NCBI RefSeq assembly: GCF_003594885.1 | Contig: NZ_QZEZ01000008.1 | Coordinates: 1 to 64,000, forward strand | Origin: Vallicoccus soli | GTDB lineage: Bacteria > Actinomycetota > Actinomycetes > Motilibacterales > Motilibacteraceae | Reading direction: 5' to 3' | DNA: 64,000 nt | Shown: positions 58,472 to 64,000 of the stretch, in pieces | How positions within the stretch are numbered: the first letter of the stretch is position 1 | How the letters are laid out: each line of letters begins with the position of its first letter | The notes under the pieces: model-generated | What the model was told of the DNA's origin: nothing | Database searches by the model: none | Seen by the model: the letters and a program-made list of their open reading frames with translations, nothing else | Position numbers and translations under genes: made by a program

Positions 58472-59428
58472 GTGAGCACGCCCGAGCCCGCCCCCGACGC
58501 GACCCCGGCGCCCGAGCCGGCCGCCGCCACCGACCCGGCCGCGGTCGCCGCGGCGCAGGAGGTGCGCATCCCGGAGATCGCCATCGTGACCGGCATGTCC
58601 GGCGCGGGGCGCACCACGGCGGCCGACGCGCTGGAGGACCTCGGCTGGTACGTCGTCGACAACCTCCCGGCCGCGCTCCTGCCGCGGCTGGCGCACCTGG
58701 GCGCGAGCACCGGCGGGGCGGTGGAGCGGATCGCCGCGGTGGTCGACGTGCGCAGCCTGAGCTTCACGAGCGACCTGCGCGGCTCGCTGGACGAGCTGCG
58801 CGCCGAGCTCGGCGTGCAGCCCAGCGTGATCTTCCTCGAGGCCGCCGACGACGTGCTCGTGCGCCGCTTCGAGTCGTCCCGCCGCCCGCACCCGCTGCAG
58901 GGGAACGGCAGGATCCTCGACGGCATCACCGAGGAGCGCCGCCTGCTCGCCCCGGTGCGCGAGCTCGCCGACCTGCTCATCGACACCTCGGCGCTCAACG
59001 TGCACCAGCTCGCGACCAAGGTCGTGGAGAACGTCGACGGCGGGGCGACGGCGCCGCTGCGCGCGACCGTCATGACGTTCGGCTACAAGTACGGCCTGCC
59101 CGTCGACGCGGACCTCGTCGTCGACTGCCGCTTCCTGCCCAACCCGCACTGGGTCCCCGACCTGCGCCCGCTCACCGGCCAGGACGAGCCCGTGAGCAGC
59201 TACGTGCTCGACCAGCCCGGCGCGAGCGAGTTCCTCGACCGCTACACCGACGTGCTGCGCATCGTCGCCGACGGCTACCGGCGCGAGGGCAAGCGCTACG
59301 TGCTGCTCGCCGTCGGCTGCACCGGCGGCAAGCACCGCTCCGTGGCCATGGCCGAGGAGCTCTCGGCCCGGCTGCTCGCCGGCGGGGTCGACGTCACGCT
59401 CGTGCACCGCGACCTGGGCCGCGAGTGA
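58472..59428 (+). CDS. rapZ: RapZ/YvcJ-family nucleotide-binding protein
   Basis: A 318-residue P-loop protein. The Walker A region reads IVTGMSGAGRTTAADALEDLGWYVVDNLP, the family hallmark; here Arg replaces the usual Lys at the key position and Thr replaces Ser. The C-terminal half has GYKYGLPVDADLVVDCRFLPNPHW and AVGCTGGKHRSVAMAEEL. E. coli RapZ controls GlmS through small RNAs; in actinomycetes the role is unclear. It forms a conserved unit with yvcK and whiA; GTGA overlap with yvcK. The first 30 residues are a Pro/Ala/Glu-rich extension. Confidence 0.94.
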   Translation: MSTPEPAPDATPAPEPAAATDPAAVAAAQEVRIPEIAIVTGMSGAGRTTAADALEDLGWYVVDNLPAALLPRLAHLGASTGGAVERIAAVVDVRSLSFTSDLRGSLDELRAELGVQPSVIFLEAADDVLVRRFESSRRPHPLQGNGRILDGITEERRLLAPVRELADLLIDTSALNVHQLATKVVENVDGGATAPLRATVMTFGYKYGLPVDADLVVDCRFLPNPHWVPDLRPLTGQDEPVSSYVLDQPGASEFLDRYTDVLRIVADGYRREGKRYVLLAVGCTGGKHRSVAMAEELSARLLAGGVDVTLVHRDLGRE

Positions 59429-60414
59429 GCCGGCGCCCGGGGCGCGACGCACCGTCGCGGATCTTCCACCGGCGGGTCGTGGCCCTCGGCGGCGGGCACG
59501 GCCTCGCGGCGTCCCTGCAGGCCCTGCGCCGGGTCACCGACGACCTCACCGCGGTCGTGACCGTCGGGGACGACGGGGGCTCCAGCGGGCGGCTGCGCCG
59601 CGAGCTCGGGGTGCTGCCCCCCGGCGACCTGCGCATGGCCCTCGCGGCCCTGTGCGGCGACGACGACTGGGGGCACACCTGGAGCGAGGTGCTGCAGCAC
59701 CGCTTCGCCAGCCGCGGCGAGCTGCACGGGCACGCCCTGGGCAACCTGCTCATCGTCGCGCTGTGGGAGCGGTTCGGGGGCAACCCGGTCGCAGCGCTCG
59801 ACCTCGTCGGCGAGCTGCTGGGGGCGCAGGGCCGGGTGCTGCCGATGGCGACCGTCCCGCTGGAGATCTGCGCGACGGTCGGCGGGCTCGACCCCGCCGA
59901 CCCGCTGGCCACCGCGGAGGTCCGCGGCCAGGTGGCCGTCGCCACCACCCCCGGGCGGGTGCTGGGCATCCGCGTGGAGCCGGAGGAGGCCCCCGCCTGC
60001 GCCGAGGCCGTCGCGGCGGTGCTCGCCGCGGACGCGGTCGTCCTCGGGCCGGGCAGCTGGTTCACCAGCGTCATCCCGCACCTGCTCGTGCCGGGCCTGG
60101 CCGAGGCGATCCTCACCACCCCGGCGCAGCGGGTGCTCGCGCTCAACCTCGCCCCGCAGGCGGGGGAGACGTCGGGCTTCTCGCCCGAGACGCACCTCGA
60201 GGTGCTGGCGGCGCACGCGCCCGCCCTGCGGATCGACACGGTGCTCGCGGACGCAGGTACTGTGAGCGACCGCGAGGGCCTGGAACGGGCGGCTGCGTCC
60301 CTCGACGCCCGGCTCGTCCTCGCGCCGGTGGCCGTGCCGGGCGGGGAGCCGCGCCACGACGTGGAGCTCCTCGCGGCGGCCTACGCCGGCATCTTCGCCG
60401 ATGGGAGGATGTGA
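59425..60414 (+). CDS. yvcK: YvcK/CofD-like gluconeogenesis factor
   Basis: A 329-residue CofD-fold protein. VVALGGGHGLAASLQALRR and TVGDDGGSSGRLRRELGVLPPGDLRMALAAL form the nucleotide-sugar binding site; HALGNLLIVALWE and VLGPGSWFTSVIPHLLV follow. B. subtilis YvcK is needed for growth on gluconeogenic carbon and for cell shape; mycobacterial CuvA is a homologue. GTG start overlaps rapZ by 4 bases and it ends 3 bases before whiA. Confidence 0.95.
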   Translation: MSRRPGRDAPSRIFHRRVVALGGGHGLAASLQALRRVTDDLTAVVTVGDDGGSSGRLRRELGVLPPGDLRMALAALCGDDDWGHTWSEVLQHRFASRGELHGHALGNLLIVALWERFGGNPVAALDLVGELLGAQGRVLPMATVPLEICATVGGLDPADPLATAEVRGQVAVATTPGRVLGIRVEPEEAPACAEAVAAVLAADAVVLGPGSWFTSVIPHLLVPGLAEAILTTPAQRVLALNLAPQAGETSGFSPETHLEVLAAHAPALRIDTVLADAGTVSDREGLERAAASLDARLVLAPVAVPGGEPRHDVELLAAAYAGIFADGRM

Positions 60415-60417
60415 GAC

Positions 60418-61398
60418 ATGGCGATGACCTCCGCGGTGAAGGACGAGCTCGCGCGCGTCGTGGTCACCAAGCCCTGCGACCGCAAGGCGGAGGTGTCGGC
60501 GGTCCTGCGCTTCGCGGGCGGCCTGCACATCGTCAGCGGCCGCATCGTCGTCGAGGCCGAGCTCGACACCTCGGCGGCCGCGCGCCGGCTCAAGCGCGAC
60601 ATCGCCGAGGTCTTCGGCCACCCCTCCGAGCTGCTCGTCATGAGCCCGGGCGGGCTGCGCAAGGGCACGCGGTACGTCGTGCGGGTCGTCAAGGACGGCG
60701 AGGCCCTGGCCCGCCAGACCGGCCTGCTCGACGGGCGCGGGCGCCCGGTGCGCGGCCTGCCGCCGCAGGTGGTCAACGGCCCGGTCTGCGACGCGGTCGC
60801 CGCCTGGCGCGGGGCGTTCCTGGCCCACGGCTCGCTCACCGAGCCCGGCCGGTCCTCGGCCCTGGAGATCAGCTGCCCCGGCCCGGAGGCGGCGCTGGCC
60901 CTCGTCGGCGCCGCGCGCCGGCTCGACGTCGTGGCCAAGGCGCGCGACGTGCGCGGCGTGGACCGGGTCGTGGTGCGCGACGGCGACGCCATCGGCGCCC
61001 TGCTGACCCGCCTCGGCGCGCACCAGAGCCTGCTGGCGTGGGAGGAGCGGCGGATGCGCCGCGAGGTGCGGGCGACCGCCAACCGGCTGGCCAACTTCGA
61101 CGACGCCAACCTGCGCCGCTCGGCGCGGGCGGCGGTGGCGGCGGGGGCGCGCGTGCAGCGCGCGCTGGAGATCCTCGGCGACGAGGTGCCCGAGCACCTG
61201 CGCGAGGCCGGGGAGCTGCGCCTGACGCACAAGCAGGCGAGCCTGGAGGAGCTGGGCGGGCTCGCCGAGCCGCCGATGACGAAGGACGCGGTCGCGGGGC
61301 GCATCCGCCGGCTGCTCGCGATGGCCGACCGCCGCGCCCACGAGCTCGGCCTCCCCGACACCGAGCAGGGGCTCACCGCGGAGATGCTCCAGGCCTGA
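60418..61398 (+). CDS. whiA: WhiA DNA-binding regulator
   Basis: WhiA (326 residues) joins a degenerate LAGLIDADG homing-endonuclease-like N-domain ([26 protein letters not shown]) to a C-terminal helix-turn-helix ([38 protein letters not shown]). In Streptomyces it activates sporulation genes with WhiB; in other Gram-positives it affects cell division. The residues [21 protein letters not shown] are strongly conserved in the family. The presence of whiA does not prove sporulation. Last gene of the rapZ-yvcK-whiA unit. Confidence 0.96.
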   Translation: MAMTSAVKDELARVVVTKPCDRKAEVSAVLRFAGGLHIVSGRIVVEAELDTSAAARRLKRDIAEVFGHPSELLVMSPGGLRKGTRYVVRVVKDGEALARQTGLLDGRGRPVRGLPPQVVNGPVCDAVAAWRGAFLAHGSLTEPGRSSALEISCPGPEAALALVGAARRLDVVAKARDVRGVDRVVVRDGDAIGALLTRLGAHQSLLAWEERRMRREVRATANRLANFDDANLRRSARAAVAAGARVQRALEILGDEVPEHLREAGELRLTHKQASLEELGGLAEPPMTKDAVAGRIRRLLAMADRRAHELGLPDTEQGLTAEMLQA

Positions 61399-61427
61399 GC
61401 GCGCCGGGCGCGGCGCCAGCACCGAGC

Positions 61428-61463
61428 GCCCACGTGCTGGGACCGGCGTCCCAGGACGTGGGC
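61428..61463 (+). terminator. Terminator after whiA
   Basis: 16-base arms GCCCACGTGCTGGGAC / GTCCCAGGACGTGGGC pair at 15 of 16 positions around loop CGGC. Confidence 0.8.
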
Positions 61464-61491
61464 ACCCGTACGAGGGCCCGTGGCCGGGCGG

Positions 61492-62568
<1,077 letters not shown>

Positions 62569-62649
62569 CCCGCACCCCCTGACGCGCGCGCCGCGCGGTC
62601 CCGCCCGGGGCCGCGCGGTGCGGCGTGCCCGACGACCGGAGGAAGCGCC

Positions 62650-63855
62650 GTGAAGACCATCGACGACCTCGAGCGCGAGCTGGGCGGGCTGTCCGGCAAG
62701 CGCGTGCTCGTGCGCGCGGACCTCAACGTCCCGCTCTCGGGCTCGACGATCACCGACGACGGGCGCATCCGCGCCAGCGTCCCGACGGTGGAGCGGCTCG
62801 CCGCCGCCGGCGCGCGCGTGGTCGTCTGCGCCCACCTCGGCCGCCCCAAGGGCGAGCCCGACCCCCGCTACAGCGTGCGGCCGGCGTACGAGCGCCTGGC
62901 CGAGCTGCTGCCCGGGCGCACGGTGTCCTTCGCCGAGGACGTCACCGGCCCGAGCGCGCAGCGCACCGTCGCGGCCCTCGGCGACGGCGACGTCGCGGTG
63001 CTCGAGAACCTGCGCTTCGACGCGCGCGAGACGAGCAAGGACGCGGCCGAGCGCGGCGCCCTCGCCGACGAGCTCGCGGCCCTGGCCGACGCGTACGTCT
63101 CCGACGGCTTCGGGGTCGTGCACCGCGAGCAGGCGAGCGTGTACGACGTCGCCCAGCGCCTGCCGCACGCCGCCGGCGGCCTCGTCGTGGCCGAGGTCGA
63201 GTCCTTCGCCAAGGTGCTCGAGGACCCGGCGCGCCCCTACGCCGTCGTCCTCGGCGGGTCGAAGGTCAGCGACAAGCTCGCCGTCATCGACAACCTCCTC
63301 GGCAAGGTCGACCGCCTGCTCGTCGGCGGCGGCATGTGCTTCACGTTCCTCAAGGCGCAGGGCCACGACGTCGGCGACTCGCTGCTCGAGGAGGACCAGG
63401 TCGACACGGTGCGCGGGCTCATCGCCCGCGCCGAGCGCGACGGCGTGCGCCTGGTGCTCCCGGTCGACGTCGTGGTGAGCACCGAGATCAGCGACGACGC
63501 CGCGACCCGGGTGGTCCCCGCCGACGCGATCCCGGCCGGGCAGAAGGGCCTGGACATCGGCCCGGCCTCGGTGGCGCTGTTCCGCGAGCAGCTCGCCGAC
63601 GCGCGCACGGTCGTCTGGAACGGCCCGATGGGCGTGTTCGAGAAGCGCCCGTTCGCCGAGGGCACGCGCGGCGTGGCCCAGGCGATCGCCGACGTGGACG
63701 GCTTCAGCGTCGTCGGGGGCGGGGACTCGGCCGCGGCCGTGCGCGCCCTCGGGCTCGACGAGTCCGCGTTCGGGCACGTCTCCACCGGCGGCGGCGCCAG
63801 CCTCGAGCTGCTCGAGGGCAAGGTCCTGCCGGGCCTCGCCGTCCTCGAGCAGTAG
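62650..63855 (+). CDS. pgk: Phosphoglycerate kinase
   Basis: PGK (401 residues) makes ATP and 3-phosphoglycerate. [13 protein letters not shown] at the N-terminus is the family signature, followed by [19 protein letters not shown] and [10 protein letters not shown]; the hinge and nucleotide side have [31 protein letters not shown] and [19 protein letters not shown] 62650 follows GGAGGA at 6 bases. Separated from tpiA by 77 bases containing a 9-base tandem repeat. Confidence 0.98.
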   Translation: MKTIDDLERELGGLSGKRVLVRADLNVPLSGSTITDDGRIRASVPTVERLAAAGARVVVCAHLGRPKGEPDPRYSVRPAYERLAELLPGRTVSFAEDVTGPSAQRTVAALGDGDVAVLENLRFDARETSKDAAERGALADELAALADAYVSDGFGVVHREQASVYDVAQRLPHAAGGLVVAEVESFAKVLEDPARPYAVVLGGSKVSDKLAVIDNLLGKVDRLLVGGGMCFTFLKAQGHDVGDSLLEEDQVDTVRGLIARAERDGVRLVLPVDVVVSTEISDDAATRVVPADAIPAGQKGLDIGPASVALFREQLADARTVVWNGPMGVFEKRPFAEGTRGVAQAIADVDGFSVVGGGDSAAAVRALGLDESAFGHVSTGGGASLELLEGKVLPGLAVLEQ

Positions 63856-63865
63856 GCCACCCCGC

Positions 63866-63913
63866 CAGCACGCCCAGCACGCCCAGCACGCCCAGCACGC
63901 CCAGCACGCCCAG
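63866..63913 (+). repeat. 9-base tandem repeat between pgk and tpiA
   Basis: Five exact units CAGCACGCC plus a partial sixth, in non-coding DNA 10 bases behind pgk and just before the tpiA ribosome-binding site GAAGGAG. Confidence 0.95.
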
Positions 63914-63932
63914 CCCCGAAGGAGCACCACCG

Positions 63933-64000
63933 ATGGCCCGCACGCCGCTCATGGCCGGCAACTGGAAGATGAACCTCAACCACTTCGAGGGCGTCTCCCT
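63933..64000 (+). CDS. tpiA: Triosephosphate isomerase, 5' end only
   Basis: The first 22 codons are present; the gene runs off the window. ARTPLMAGNWKMNLNHFEG contains the family start with active-site Asn and Lys (AGNWKMN). ATG 63933 follows GAAGGAG. It interconverts dihydroxyacetone phosphate and glyceraldehyde 3-phosphate, completing the gap-pgk-tpiA glycolytic set. Confidence 0.95.
   Translation, partial: MARTPLMAGNWKMNLNHFEGVS

Noticed and set aside
63866-63913. Intergenic repeat as a CRISPR array or protein-binding iteron set
   Set aside because: No spacers; units are contiguous 9-base copies. Iterons would need a replication gene nearby, and none is present.

Overview
The window is chromosomal DNA from a very high-GC actinomycete (Actinomycetota). 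Evidence: strongly GC-biased third codon positions, frequent GTG starts, two mycothiol-type DinB/maleylpyruvate isomerase-family proteins, a PdtaR-type ANTAR response regulator, WhiA, and gene order. From memory, the order hisF/hisI-trpE-trpC-trpB-trpA-lgt-gltB-gltD-pyk-pdtaR-polA-rpsA-coaE-uvrB-(metallo-beta-lactamase)-uvrA parallels the Mycobacterium tuberculosis Rv1605-Rv1638 block. The run uvrC-rapZ-yvcK-whiA-gap-pgk-tpiA parallels the Rv1420-Rv1438 block. The species cannot be named from sequence alone.

Layout. 1-1239: a lower-GC stretch with two small minus-strand hypothetical genes and about 370 bases without a gene. 1240-12368: an AlkD-like gene divergent from hisF, then a block that separates hisF from hisI: secreted esterase, NADP-binding oxidoreductase, zwf with a coupled 68-residue membrane protein, a mycothiol-type protein, a two-gene ABC exporter and a Tat-exported TIM-barrel protein. 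12517-18246: hisI-trpE-trp membrane protein-trpC-trpB-trpA, mostly joined by four-base GTGA overlaps. 18371-21407: MauE-like and DsbA-like redox proteins, lgt, and a VIT1/CCC1 transporter. 21627-28348: gltBD and a DJ-1/PfpI protein. 28540-30966: pyk, a short tRNA with a Leu anticodon, and pdtaR. 31159-36960: a branched-chain amino-acid uptake system, with livK convergent to livHMGF. 37140-44436: DUF554 protein, GNAT, polA, and a glycosyltransferase/ATP-grasp-like/methyltransferase set. 44715-49839: rpsA, lipoprotein, coaE, uvrB. 49904-52589: a manganese (yybP-ykoY) riboswitch with terC, then a metallo-beta-lactamase and a mycothiol-type protein. 52744-61398: uvrA, Rieske lipoprotein, uvrC, rapZ, yvcK, whiA. 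61564-64000: gap, pgk and the start of tpiA.

How the genes work together. The window supplies late histidine and most of tryptophan synthesis, ammonia assimilation through GOGAT, lower glycolysis (gap, pgk, tpiA, pyk) plus the entry to the pentose phosphate pathway (zwf), all three Uvr excision-repair proteins with DNA polymerase I, and envelope functions (lipoprotein diacylglyceryl transfer, disulfide chemistry, amino-acid uptake, metal export). A recurring feature is a TANNNT-like -10 hexamer ending 6-8 (mostly 7) bases before the start codon of a dozen genes. This points to leaderless mRNAs and fixes several start codons. I found no CRISPR array, insertion sequence, rRNA, prophage or replication origin. 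The most instructive finds are the Mn riboswitch, whose 3' strand is a 10-base exact complement of the terC ribosome-binding region, and the class-I-shaped tRNA with a CAA anticodon.
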